Assembly (NCBI GenBank): GCA_019636815.1
Contig: JAHBWT010000023.1
Location: 1 to 48,128 of the forward strand
Reading direction: 5' to 3'
Length of the DNA: 48,128 nucleotides
DNA from: Nitrospira sp.
GTDB lineage: Bacteria; Nitrospirota; Nitrospiria; Nitrospirales; Nitrospiraceae
Part shown: positions 1 through 7,142 of the stretch, piece by piece
Numbering within the stretch: position 1 is the first letter of the stretch
Layout of the letters: every line of letters begins with the position of its first letter
Program-made: the position numbers and the translations under genes
Notes under the pieces: generated by a model
Databases searched by the model: none
Told to the model about the DNA's origin: nothing
Seen by the model: only the letters and a program-made list of their open reading frames with translations

Positions 1-2
1 TA

Positions 3-413
3 TGGCATTCTTATGGTGGACCGCTTATTCTCAAAAAGAGGGAACAAAAGGAACGGCCTACCGGTTCAGACTACAATGGGTTGCAGGTGGTGTGTACTGA
101 ATTCCCTGATCTAAAAGTTTATGCCCAAATCGGCCAGGTTGGCCAATACAGGGGAAGCCGAGTCTATGCAGTCTCCCCAGAATGGGGTGATGCAAGCCAG
201 CCGTTGCGCTGGCCTGTAGGGAAGAAGGCATGGCCAACCGCGCTACGGATGAAGCTTGAGGGTGCTTATAGTATGGCTTACGACATTGAATATGGGGTGA
301 CCATGAATGATGGCAATCATACTCAAGCAAAAAACGGGGAATGGGCCGGTTTTAACCATGACAGCGAACGGTCATGGGCGGTGGTGTGGGTTGCTATCCG
401 ATCAAAGGAATGA
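3..413 (+). CDS. Hypothetical protein, 5' end outside the window
   Basis: The reading frame is open from the window edge to a stop at 411-413, so only the C-terminal ~136 residues are seen. A TTG at 81 could serve as an internal start, but nothing requires it. The segment is rich in Trp, Tyr and Gly with mixed charge (for example AYSMAYDIEYGV), which reads like a folded soluble domain and not a random frame. No signal peptide or membrane segment is visible in this part. I do not recognise the family. It is the last gene before the first tRNA-Lys fragment and so is probably cargo of an element lying mostly to the left. A chance open frame is possible. Confidence 0.35.
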   Translation, partial: WHSYGGPLILKKREQKERPTGSDYNGLQVVCTEFPDLKVYAQIGQVGQYRGSRVYAVSPEWGDASQPLRWPVGKKAWPTALRMKLEGAYSMAYDIEYGVTMNDGNHTQAKNGEWAGFNHDSERSWAVVWVAIRSKE

Positions 414-528
414 CGATGCTCTCTCGATTATGGAGAAATCGTTAACCCTAAAGAAGAAATCTAAAGAAAAGGAATACGCAATCACTTTCGCCGACCGCTC
501 ACACACTGAAGCGCTGAGGTGCTTCAGA

Positions 529-557
529 GGGAAGTCTCCGGCCCTCCGTGGGCTTCC
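529..557 (+). terminator. GC-rich hairpin with T-rich tail, repeat-family member
   Basis: A short imperfect inverted repeat, GGAAG paired with CTTCC with a GC-rich interior, is followed by TTATTTTCC. The preceding GCTGAGGTGCTTCA resembles GTTAGGTGCTTCA before the better hairpin at 5519-5545, so it is a degenerate copy of the same terminator-like repeat. It probably ends transcription of the gene finishing at 413. Confidence 0.35.
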
Positions 558-827
558 TTATTTTCCATACGCCTTCGAAGACCGAATGGAATGAGTTCGG
601 TGAGAATTGCAGGGAGTCTGATTGTCCACTCTCAAGTAGTCACGAGAACGTCTCATCTGTTAATTCAACGCGTCTTCTGATGTGCTAGATTTGTGCTAAA
701 ACTCCGTAATAGAGACCGCACTCTTCAGAATCAATCGAATCAGTTGAAACCCATCAACACCTTGATTTGCATGATAAAACGGGGAAACCTTCACGATTTC
801 AAGCCATTGTTATTATTGGTCTCTTCG

Positions 828-874
828 AACTTTTAAGGCGAGGGCCCTGGGTTCGAGTCCCAGCCGGCTCACCA
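828..874 (+). other. 3' half of tRNA-Lys(UUU): attachment site remnant, copy 1
   Basis: The segment begins with the anticodon loop CTTTTAA (anticodon TTT). It continues with a 3' anticodon stem GGCGA, a 5-nt variable loop, a perfect T arm (CTGGG, TTCGAGT, CCCAG), the acceptor strand CCGGCTC, discriminator A and encoded CCA. The matching 5' half, which should start GAGCCGG, is absent upstream. It is therefore not a functional tRNA but the sequence left when an element integrates in the anticodon-loop to 3'-end part of a tRNA gene. About 100 bp upstream of it resembles the sequence upstream of copy 3 (shared ATCAATCGAATC, GATAAAAC, TATTATTG blocks). Confidence 0.8.
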
Positions 875-969
875 ATTAAATCGATGAGTTAGTACATCGC
901 ACCATCGCCCATCACTGGCGCGATGGGAATGGGTGCAAATTTACTAGCCCACATAACCCCCTCATCTCG

Positions 970-1545
970 ATGGACCCTGTTTTTACTCTCCAGTGGCCCG
1001 AATTTCTTTTGGCGAATCGACTCCAAAAGCTTTTCCCAAAATCGAAAGGATATTCGGTGCTGATCCCTGCCTCTCGTCAGGAAAAGGGATTTGATTTGGC
1101 AATTATCAGGAGGCGTCGGGATGGAAGCTCACGAGTGGTGACCATCCAAGTTAAGGCCTCTAGGTCGTATGGTCAGGAACCACCGAAGCGAAAAACAACA
1201 AATCGGTGGCGATTCCATACCTGGTTCAATCGGTTTACCGTTCCCGAGCAAGCTGATTACTTCCTGCTGTTTGGTCTCTACGCTCCAGATGCGGGATGTA
1301 CTAAGACGGTTGGGCGCCACTGGTATAAGGACTGTACGTTGCTGTTTACGCAGCGAGAAATGAAGAAGTTCATGTTGTCTTGTCGTACAAGAGAAGGTAG
1401 CCCAGATGGCATGTTCGGCTTTGGTTTTGATGACGAGCGTAAGGTTGTTCAAACACGTGGTGACCGAGACCGTGGGTTCAGGAATTTCACACCATTCCTT
1501 CTTACGAAGAGACTCTCCCTCCTCAAAAGAGCCTTGCGTAATTAG
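970..1545 (+). CDS. PD-(D/E)XK nuclease-like hypothetical protein
   Basis: A 191-residue soluble protein starting at ATG 970, about 95 bp after the first tRNA-Lys fragment; no strong ribosome binding site is seen. The N-terminal half has the layout of a PD-(D/E)XK fold: a helix with a Glu (QWPEFLLANRL, ~9-19), then KGFDLAII (Asp ~41), then the strand VVTIQVKAS (~56-64), where the usual E-X-K appears as Q-V-K. Such folds occur in restriction, repair and recombination nucleases and in inactive relatives. The rest is basic and Trp/Phe-rich with no motif I recognise. It stands alone, with no methylase or helicase beside it, and looks like mobile-element cargo. The fold call is by motif reading only. 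Confidence 0.6.
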   Translation: MDPVFTLQWPEFLLANRLQKLFPKSKGYSVLIPASRQEKGFDLAIIRRRRDGSSRVVTIQVKASRSYGQEPPKRKTTNRWRFHTWFNRFTVPEQADYFLLFGLYAPDAGCTKTVGRHWYKDCTLLFTQREMKKFMLSCRTREGSPDGMFGFGFDDERKVVQTRGDRDRGFRNFTPFLLTKRLSLLKRALRN

Positions 1546-1646
1546 GGGTATTCCCTTCTCATTCGTTCCTACCAGATCGACCGTAACCGGATAGCTCTTG
1601 GGCAGTCTGATGCCCACTTTTTCTCTTCCGTCGAAGAAATCACCAA

Positions 1647-1880
1647 GAGGGGCACCGCTCGCGCCAGTCGCTCTATCACTCCCGCTGCTTGACCTCTCTG
1701 GTACGCCGGTTCCGGCCTCTGCGTCTATTCCTCCATGACCTGCTCGGTGCCTCTCCTCCTCCCATGAGAGAATCATCATCAGTTCAACACACCAGGAGTA
1801 AACACCATGACAACTAACACTTCATCCAAGCGACCAGCCACCAGGCGGCGGCAACATCAAGGCACGATCTGGCAGAATGT
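1647..1880. repeat. Long direct repeat module, copy 1
   Basis: 234 bp nearly identical to 3954-4189. It comprises ~150 bp of noncoding sequence, a ribosome binding site (CCAGGAGTAAACACC) and the first codons of a small gene. The two copies differ mainly by single-base indels (GCGTCTATT against GCGTCCTATT, and AAGGCACG against ACGGCCACG). More diverged relatives lie at 5393-5545 and 10786-10930. Confidence 0.85.
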
Positions 1881-1893
1881 CAGCGAGGGATGA
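1807..1893 (+). pseudogene. Truncated small phage/island-type protein, copy 1
   Basis: ATG 1807 follows the ribosome binding site AGGAG. The frame reads a basic N-terminus (SSKRPATRRRQ) then GTIWQNVSE and stops after 28 codons. GTIWQNVSE is the start of the conserved core seen in copy 2 (4115-4355), where it continues as KKGPFFATTFF and a helix FGLNDLEALATMAYEAKKW. Small proteins of this layout (about 70-90 residues, core x-TIWxN-E-x-GP) are, to my knowledge, common on bacterial islands and of unknown function. This copy keeps the correct N-terminal frame but has lost everything downstream. Confidence 0.6.
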
Positions 1894-2616
1894 TCCTGAA
1901 GACGCCCTGAATAAAACGGGTACGCTTCACGCCCCGTCACGGATCCTGCTAGACCAGTCAAAGGGATATATCCTCGATGTGCGCCATTCGGCTTGCTTTC
2001 ACTGCAACACCTAGACGTGCCCTAGTCTTTGACCTAGGTGCAAGAGTACTTATACCAAAGAGAATTTGACGACCCTAAGCTGAACTACTATCGTGCACCC
2101 CGGAATTGGAGGCGACATGCTTCGTCAACACTTCCTCCCATCAGCATCAACGCCCCACCTATCTCCCCAATCTGTGAGCCAGCCAACAGGCTACTACGAA
2201 GCATTATCCTTCTCATGCGCTCCAAGTACCAGACCAACAGCCTGCCCTCAGCACCACTGCGTTCTCACCAGACCAAATGCCGTTCTTTGTTTGCCGTTCA
2301 TCACGACGATAAACTTCATCCGACGACGAACACCATGCCAACAAGACTCTTTGCTGTGGTTAGGGAGAGGGTGACGATCGATTTGCTTACATCAGGCTAC
2401 ACGGCCGATTGAGTCATTAGTGGGATGAATCCTTCTGGGTTAGCAGCGAAACGTCAAGGTCTCGCCGGGATTATACACCCGCGACACATGGTGTTCTGTC
2501 CTTGAGCTGGACAGCGCTGGGTTTGGAACGCGAGCTCAGTCGTCCCGATAGTTAAGAGAGTGTTTGTCGGACAGCGTCCCCAGTACCGGGTCCTTCACTT
2601 CGATAGGAGGTGTGCC
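1894..2616. other. Long intergenic stretch, no gene supported
   Basis: Open frames here (for example from 2038 to 2412) have random-looking composition and no ribosome binding site, and I reject them. The right end carries the leader of the secreted-protein gene, with the ribosome binding site GATAGGAGGTG at about 2602-2612. Nothing else is recognised. Confidence 0.6.
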
Positions 2617-3702
2617 ATGGACTGTTACCAACGGTTCGTACTGCTCGTCGGAGGGATGATTTCAGTTCTGTGCTTCGTGGGATTGCCATCCGTGGCCTCC
2701 GCACAGCAGAAAGTAACCATCTGTCATATTCCGACTCACGGGAACATGAGCCCAACAACCTTAAAGTTACCGGCCCACGTTGCTCAGCAACAACATCTCG
2801 ATGTACATCCCAACGATTACACAGGAGAGTGCGGCGGCACCAAGTTTGCTATCGTAGCGGTCAGTGGCACCCTGGAAGAGGGCTTTCCATTACGCCCCAA
2901 CCTCGACTTTCTGACGGAAGTCAATGAAGGGAATCCGCCGGTCCTGGCCATCTTTCTGGGCAAGGCATTGGTTCGGGGGGTGAAAGCCTTCCTGGATGTG
3001 AAAGATTCAATGAGTCGGGAATTTAGACCAGAGGGCATGCTGAATCCGATAAATCCCGCACTGGTCGCCTCGGGCAATCACAATGATGCAAACATTTCTT
3101 CGATTTACTTGGTGGATAGGCGACAAGCGATGAGAGCCCTGCTGAATGAACCCCGATATCTCAGTATGGTGCCCGATCTTGCCAAGGTGGATATTAATGC
3201 CCCGGAAACGGATCCCACCGTTCGTGCGTTGATCCTCCAGGCCATCGCGGAAACCCCCCTGGCAGAACCGAAGAATTACACCACAGCGACCTTTCTCCAG
3301 GTGATCTCAACCTGGAAATCCTGTCATTTTGTCGAAAGCCCGCTGATCAAGCCCGTCAAGGCTGACGGCACGAGGGTAACGGATTTCCCGAACAGTTTGG
3401 CCCTCTGGGCCGGAACGACCGATGCACAGAGAATTGTCGATCCCGCCGGCTATAATGCAGCAGTAGAAGCCAAAATCAGAGCCACGCTTGACCTTCCGCC
3501 AGGAAGTCCTGGGTCAAACAACTGCGTGGACAATCCCTCAACCTTCCCAATTCCTCCGGCTCCGGGTGGTGCCGACCCCTTGATTCGTTATGCGGTTGAT
3601 AAGCACACCAAACGGATGAATGATGTGTACCGACCCTGTGAGTTTGAGGAATTTGCAGCACGTGCTGGCCTATCCATTCTAGTCCCCCAATGTCCCAAAT
3701 GA
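2617..3702 (+). CDS. Secreted protein with N-terminal VTICHIP motif domain
   Basis: 361 residues from ATG 2617, chosen because TAGGAGG sits just upstream and a clean signal peptide follows (hydrophobic core VLLVGGMISVLCFVGL, cleavage after SVASA). The mature N-terminus, QQKVTICHIPTHGN, followed by a HVAQQQHLDVHPND stretch and TGECG, belongs to a short Cys/His pattern found at the start of many exported bacterial proteins (K-V-T-x-C-H-I-P, then H, then C). The remaining ~280 residues have no recognised catalytic motif and contain cysteines in STWKSCHF, SNNCVDN and VYRPCEF. The location is presumably periplasmic or extracellular. It is a single-gene unit closed by a strong terminator 30 bp downstream, within the compartment between tRNA fragments 1 and 2. 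Function unknown. Confidence 0.8.
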   Translation: MDCYQRFVLLVGGMISVLCFVGLPSVASAQQKVTICHIPTHGNMSPTTLKLPAHVAQQQHLDVHPNDYTGECGGTKFAIVAVSGTLEEGFPLRPNLDFLTEVNEGNPPVLAIFLGKALVRGVKAFLDVKDSMSREFRPEGMLNPINPALVASGNHNDANISSIYLVDRRQAMRALLNEPRYLSMVPDLAKVDINAPETDPTVRALILQAIAETPLAEPKNYTTATFLQVISTWKSCHFVESPLIKPVKADGTRVTDFPNSLALWAGTTDAQRIVDPAGYNAAVEAKIRATLDLPPGSPGSNNCVDNPSTFPIPPAPGGADPLIRYAVDKHTKRMNDVYRPCEFEEFAARAGLSILVPQCPK

Positions 3703-3729
3703 GTTATGTTCTCCATCGTGGAGGAGAGC

Positions 3730-3761
3730 AGGGGGTAGCCCAAGTCATTGGGCTACCCCCT
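3730..3761 (+). terminator. Strong hairpin terminator after the secreted-protein gene
   Basis: A perfect 13-bp inverted repeat (AGGGGGTAGCCCA and its complement) with a 6-nt loop, 28 bp after the stop codon. There is no T-run, so it may be bidirectional or need Rho. Confidence 0.75.
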
Positions 3762-3910
3762 GTGCCGGTTGGTGATGAAATCGCTCGCAAAAAATAGGGG
3801 TCACAAATAGCTGTATGCATCGTTCAGCCAGACTCATACGTTGATGACACACCAGCAAGAGCTGAGCACAAACTTTCGTGACTCCACTCCTTTTCTCTCT
3901 CCCTTTGGCT

Positions 3911-4189
3911 GTGTCTGGTCGCCACTGTCAGTAGCCGACCAGCTAGCACCTCCGAGGGGCACCGCTCGCGCCAGTCGCTCTATCACTCCCGCTGCTTGAC
4001 CTCTCTGGTACGCCGGTTCCGGCCTCTGCGTCCTATTCCTCCATGACCTGCTCGGTGCCTCTCCTCCTCCCATGAGAGAATCATCATCAGTTCAACACAC
4101 CAGGAGTAAACACCATGACAACTAACACTTCATCCAAGCGACCAGCCACCAGGCGGCGGCAACATCACGGCCACGATCTGGCAGAATGT
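3911..4189. repeat. Long direct repeat module, copy 2
   Basis: From 3954 the sequence is nearly identical to 1647-1880. Its left part (3911-3953, GTGTCTGGTCGCC onward) instead matches copy 3 at 10786, so it is the most complete version of the module. It ends within the small gene at 4115. Confidence 0.85.
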
Positions 4190-4355
4190 AAGCAAGAAGG
4201 GCCCGTTCTTCGCAACGACCTTTTTCGCGGCCATTCAAGGATCAATCCGATGCTGGCGCAACGGCACTTTGTTTGGTCTCAATGACCTGGAGGCGCTGGC
4301 CACCATGGCCTATGAAGCCAAGAAATGGATGGCCACTCATGCCTTGAAGCGCTGA
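4115..4355 (+). pseudogene. Small phage/island-type protein, frameshifted copy 2
   Basis: ATG 4115 has the same ribosome binding site as copy 1. The start-to-stop distance is 241 nt, not a multiple of three: an extra C in ACGGCCACG, compared with copy 1, throws the frame. Reading across the shift gives the basic N-terminus, then TATIWQNVSKKGPFFATTFF, a linker, and the C-terminal helix FGLNDLEALATMAYEAKKW, about 79 residues, the usual size of this family. Uncorrected, translation would stop at about 57 residues with unrelated sequence. A hairpin terminator follows. The core is much better preserved than in copy 1, so the inactivation may be recent. Confidence 0.65.
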
Positions 4356-4368
4356 ACGGTTACTCTTA

Positions 4369-4396
4369 GGAAGCCTTTGGCTCCCCGGAGGCTTCC
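4369..4396 (+). terminator. Hairpin terminator of the repeat family
   Basis: GGAAGCC and GGCTTCC form a stem around TTTGGCTCCCCGGA, 13 bp after the small pseudogene. The following CTTCTCGCTGTGCAT matches TTTCTCGCTGTACAAT after the hairpin at 10910-10930, showing common descent of the two 3' ends. Confidence 0.6.
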
Positions 4397-4942
4397 CTTC
4401 TCGCTGTGCATTAACCCTCTGGTCGTTTCGTTGCACCTCAAATCGAGCGTGGCTACGCTTATTGAATATCCTCACCCATGACTGTCCTTTAGCATCGTCA
4501 GGTATATCTTCTCAAGTAATTGATTGTATTGCTATTTTTATTCTTTTATCAGGAAAACGTTCATGCTAGGATTCGCCTGCTGCCTTCTTTACGCCATGGA
4601 GTCTCTCCTGGTGCTAGGGAAATGGGGGAGGTGATGTGGTGATCACCTCCCCTTTCTTTTGCCGTGCCGCTTTTTCGTTGCCGTGATCTCAGCCGGTCGG
4701 TCGTTCCGTCCTCTTTTGCCTTATCCTTCATCTCCTGGGGTGCGTTTCGTCGGCGTGCCTGGTTGCAGCCGGACACCGTCGCCGATTCTATTCCGATGGA
4801 GGCTGGTCGGTGAAGGGGAGCTCTCGTCTGTGACGTGCGTTCTCTCGGGTGCTCGAGTCTCTCGGAAGTGTTGTTGATGAAGTGTTCGTTCGGACAGCGA
4901 CTCGTGCGATGCGGTGTTGAGCAAGATCGAGGACGGGGGATG
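4397..4942. other. Intergenic stretch with one terminator-like hairpin
   Basis: No convincing gene. An inverted repeat GGGGAGGTGA (4625-4634) with TCACCTCCCC (4643-4652), followed by TTTCTTTT, looks like a plus-strand Rho-independent terminator with no clear gene in front of it. A long minus-strand open frame here is Arg/Ser-rich, low in complexity, and is rejected. Confidence 0.5.
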
Positions 4943-4974
4943 GTGAGGAGGCGACGTGGCCGACGCCTCCTCAC
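4943..4974 (-). terminator. Terminator of the Lys/Ala peptide gene
   Basis: A perfect 11-bp inverted repeat, GTGAGGAGGCG with CGCCTCCTCAC around a 10-nt loop, lies 10 nt past the stop codon of the minus-strand peptide gene. The tight position supports real transcription of that gene. Confidence 0.65.
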
Positions 4975-4984
4975 GGTGCGACTA

Positions 4985-5041
4985 CTACTTCTTCTTGGCT
5001 GCCTTCTTGGCAGGCTTCTTCGCTGCTTTCTTCGTTGCCAT
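4985..5041 (-). CDS. Lys/Ala-rich micro-peptide, histone H1-tail-like
   Basis: An 18-residue reading frame, MATKKAAKKPAKKAAKKK, of only Lys, Ala, Pro, Thr and the initial Met. A purine-rich ribosome binding site (GGGAGGTGGAG) lies just before the ATG and a perfect hairpin just after the stop. The composition is that of histone H1-like or AlgP-type C-terminal tails, which bind nucleic acid through charge. A stand-alone tail this short could compact DNA, bind RNA or polyphosphate, or be the remnant of a longer KAAK-repeat protein. No partner gene is adjacent. Clean signals at both ends make it better supported than its length suggests; function is inferred from composition only. Confidence 0.6.
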   Translation of the reverse strand: MATKKAAKKPAKKAAKKK

Positions 5042-5345
5042 GAGCACTCCACCTCCCTTCGATGTCAAAAATGGTGATTATTTATGTGTGATATAACAGA
5101 GTTTGTGCTGTGAGTAAAATTCTCTCTCCACAATTTGTTCTGATCGACGGAAATCAGGATCAAGCCTTGTTCTGTGCATCCCCGCTTTCTGAGGATTCGG
5201 GATGTGAATCTTTATCGGAGACCTTTGCTTGCTGCTCGACGGATTTCTGACAAGCTGCTTGCGTATGCTCGGTGACCGCGCAATATCGCAACGAATAATG
5301 GGAAACCATTGCAATAGCGAGCACGTATCAAAAGCCCTTGATTCG
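5042..5345. other. Intergenic stretch leading to tRNA fragment 2
   Basis: AT-richer sequence upstream of the minus-strand peptide gene and next to the second tRNA-Lys fragment. GGGAAACCAT near 5300 recalls GGGAAACC in the arms before fragments 1 and 3. No gene is supported. Confidence 0.4.
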
Positions 5346-5392
5346 AACTTTTAAGGCGAGGGCTCTAGATTCGAGTCCCAGTCGGCTCACCA
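5346..5392 (+). other. 3' half of tRNA-Lys(UUU): attachment site remnant, copy 2
   Basis: The same 47-nt segment as at 828-874, with several substitutions. GGCTCTAGATTCGAG replaces GGCCCTGGGTTCGAG, which breaks the T stem, and CAGTCGG replaces CAGCCGG. Copies 1 and 2 share TTCGAACTTTTAAGGCGAGG, so identity extends 4 nt left of the AACTTTTAA block. It is the most decayed of the three copies and hence probably the oldest junction. Confidence 0.75.
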
Positions 5393-5545
5393 CCCTTGTC
5401 ACTCTTGCTCCGTGATTCCGCTTCGGTTCCCGACCTCTGCCTCGCCTTTCCTTCATGAACTGCATAGTGCCATTCATCCTCCCGTGAAAGAGCCACCTTA
5501 GCGTTAGGTGCTTCACGGGGAAGCCTTCGGCCTCTGGGGGCTTCC
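5393..5545. repeat. Diverged repeat module copy 4 with hairpin terminator
   Basis: Directly abuts tRNA fragment 2. CTCTGCCTCGCCTTTCC, then CATGAACTGC, then CATCCTCCCGTGA align with CTCTGCGTCCTATTCC, CATGACCTGC and CTCCTCCCATGA of copy 2. It ends in a 7-bp hairpin, GGAAGCC (5519-5525) with GGCTTCC (5539-5545), followed by TTTCATCTTT, a good terminator. The small gene of copies 1 and 2 is missing. Confidence 0.55.
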
Positions 5546-5619
5546 TTTCATCTTTACATATGTGTTGTAAGCAGAGGTCTTGTGAGGTAGCCGAGAGATG
5601 GAGAATGCCCAGATTCAGT

Positions 5620-5955
5620 CTATTGATTCAACATCACTCGGACCTCTTGATTGAGCGTCGGTACTTTGTTCTTCACGATGTCCCAGACGATTTCCGAATC
5701 CAAGCCGAAATACTCATGAATCAGAATGTCGCGAAGCCCGGCCATTTTCTTCCATTCCAGCGCCGGATGCTGAGTACGGAGGTCCTCGGGGAGTTTCTTG
5801 ACGGCCTCACCGATCACTTCAAGATTCCGCACCACCGCATCGAAGGTTTTCTCATCGTCTAGAAACGCGGCCTTGGACAGGTTTGCCGTATAGGATGCAA
5901 TCTTGCGAGTGGCCTCCGGAATGTCTTCCAGGTAGACTCTAGAATCCCGGGGCAT
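5620..5955 (-). CDS. hepT: HEPN-domain toxin, HepT family (DUF86)
   Basis: 111 residues, the normal length for HepT. HEPN toxins of this family are RNases that inhibit growth, held in check by a partner nucleotidyltransferase. The diagnostic R-x4-H-x-Y motif is intact as RDILIHEY (~75-82): Arg and His form the RNase site, and the Tyr is the residue that MntA-type partners AMPylate in characterised pairs. The helical pattern (TFDAVVRNLEVIGEAVKKL before the motif) fits the DUF86 fold. It lies 10 nt downstream of the MNT gene on the same strand, the standard antitoxin-first order. It is intact, so the pair is probably functional and may stabilise the island between tRNA fragments 2 and 3. Confidence 0.88.
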   Translation of the reverse strand: MPRDSRVYLEDIPEATRKIASYTANLSKAAFLDDEKTFDAVVRNLEVIGEAVKKLPEDLRTQHPALEWKKMAGLRDILIHEYFGLDSEIVWDIVKNKVPTLNQEVRVMLNQ

Positions 5956-5965
5956 AGACGGTTTC

Positions 5966-6238
5966 TCATTGGATAATCGGCAGGAGTCGCGGCTTGATGG
6001 AACTCATCGTAACCAGGTCCACGCGTGACCGGAACAGGTCCTCAAGGAAGATCTTCGTATCCATATAGGCGTCGAAGGACTTCTCCGACAGCTCAACCAC
6101 AAAATCGAGATCACTCCCTGGCATGGCCTCGCCCCGGGCATAAGACCCGAACAAGCCCAACCGGCGAACTCCCAGCCTTCTCAGAGTGGCCTGATTTTGC
6201 TCAATGAGCTTCAGAACTTCGTCTCGACTTGTAATCAT
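5966..6238 (-). CDS. mntA: MNT-domain nucleotidyltransferase antitoxin
   Basis: 90 residues from ATG 6238; an upstream ATG at 6334 would add 32 residues unlike the family. The minimal nucleotidyltransferase signature is complete: GSYARGEAMPGSDLDFVVEL (~35-54), with the GS motif and the two metal-binding Asp of D-x-D, and a third acidic residue in SRVDLVTM. In characterised pairs MntA transfers AMP to the Tyr of HepT and so neutralises it. It is the first gene of a two-gene operon with the HEPN toxin. The ribosome binding site is weak (CCCAGGCG before the ATG). Confidence 0.85.
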   Translation of the reverse strand: MITSRDEVLKLIEQNQATLRRLGVRRLGLFGSYARGEAMPGSDLDFVVELSEKSFDAYMDTKIFLEDLFRSRVDLVTMSSIKPRLLPIIQ

Positions 6239-7142
6239 CGCCTGGGATTCTTTCTGGTTGATCACGCCCTTGAGCCAGTCCTGGCATCCGACTCTACGCT
6301 CCGCTTTACGATGAGATCGCGGGTATTCTAGCACGAGGGAGAACAGGGGGCATCATCGGAACTTCATTTCCGACCCATGTTTCGTACATGGAGCGCGACC
6401 CGGAGTGAATGCCGCAGGAGACACTGTTCGCGATGGTATCTCAATCCGAACCTGGTACGCACACTCCAAGTAGTCTGTCAGGGTAGCCCCTCGATAGCGC
6501 CGGATATACCCTCTCATTGCAGGGAACATCACATGTCGGGAACGACTCCCTCAACTTTTATACAGTGTCACTACTGTGGTGAATTGTGTAACAAAACTCT
6601 TCCCCAACTTTTCTTCTTACGGTGTATATCGTACAATTAAGACAGTAACGTCAAAGCGCTTCTTTTTATTAGATCGAAGCAAACTGAAGTCGCTTGATGT
6701 GGCCGGCTGACCAAACTAGGTGAAACCCTTGCATCAGCAGTAAGCTACTGATTATTCCTCAGGAAATCAGGGCGGGAAGCCGACAAGGCTCTGGATGTTG
6801 AGGCAAAATCGTTTACAAATTGCATAATTGATAGTATACCTAATGTTATGCTTCACATGTCTGTACCCGAGAAGTGTTTATGCGCCTGCAAGGCCAAAGT
6901 TCCCCGTCACCTGGCGTGACTGAGGATTGGGTAATAACCCCTATCACGTGCCGGGCACAACCGAGGGATCGGTCTTGCTTCACGGTGGTTTTCTGCACGG
7001 TTATCTCTCCTGATCTCCCCGGGAAGTGCTCTTGCTCCCTTCATGGTACGAGTACAGAACATGTGGGGCACCGGCCGAGCCTGCTCTCGAAGTCCTCGCC
7101 GCGCGGCCTCGCCTTTGCTCCTGCCTCGAAGATCCAGATCCT
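6239..7142. other. 900-bp intergenic stretch before the hybrid kinase
   Basis: No firm gene. A 35-codon frame at 6533-6640 begins MSGTTPSTFIQCHYCGELC and could be the remnant of a small zinc-finger protein, but it degenerates after one CxxC. The DNA is AT-rich at 6600-6860. AGGGATCGGTCTTGCT (6964-6979) has GG and GC separated by 10 nt, a weak sigma54-like match in front of the kinase gene at 7143. Upstream in-frame codons from 7026 look noncoding. Confidence 0.45.

Noticed and set aside
828-874. A functional tRNA-Lys gene
   Set aside because: The 5' half, including the acceptor strand GAGCCGG, the D arm and the 5' anticodon stem TCGCC, is missing at all three copies.
1653-1779. The repeat module as the C-terminus of a minus-strand integrase
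   Set aside because: Minus-strand translations of the copies fall in different frames and show no tyrosine recombinase residues.
2038-2412. A 124-codon plus-strand frame before the secreted-protein gene
   Set aside because: It has Pro/Ser/Arg-rich random composition, no ribosome binding site, and an overlapping alternative frame of similar quality.
4561-5052. A 163-codon minus-strand frame overlapping the Lys/Ala peptide
   Set aside because: Its composition is Arg/Ser-rich low complexity, and it spans two hairpins. The 18-codon frame inside it has the ribosome binding site and terminator.
6377-6640. An 87-codon frame with a CHYC motif
   Set aside because: Only one CxxC pair is present, most of the frame is noncoding in character, and no partner cysteines follow. 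At most it is a remnant.
6964-6979. A sigma54 promoter for the MASE1 kinase
   Set aside because: GG and GC have correct spacing, but the -24 half otherwise differs from consensus. It is too weak to list as a feature.
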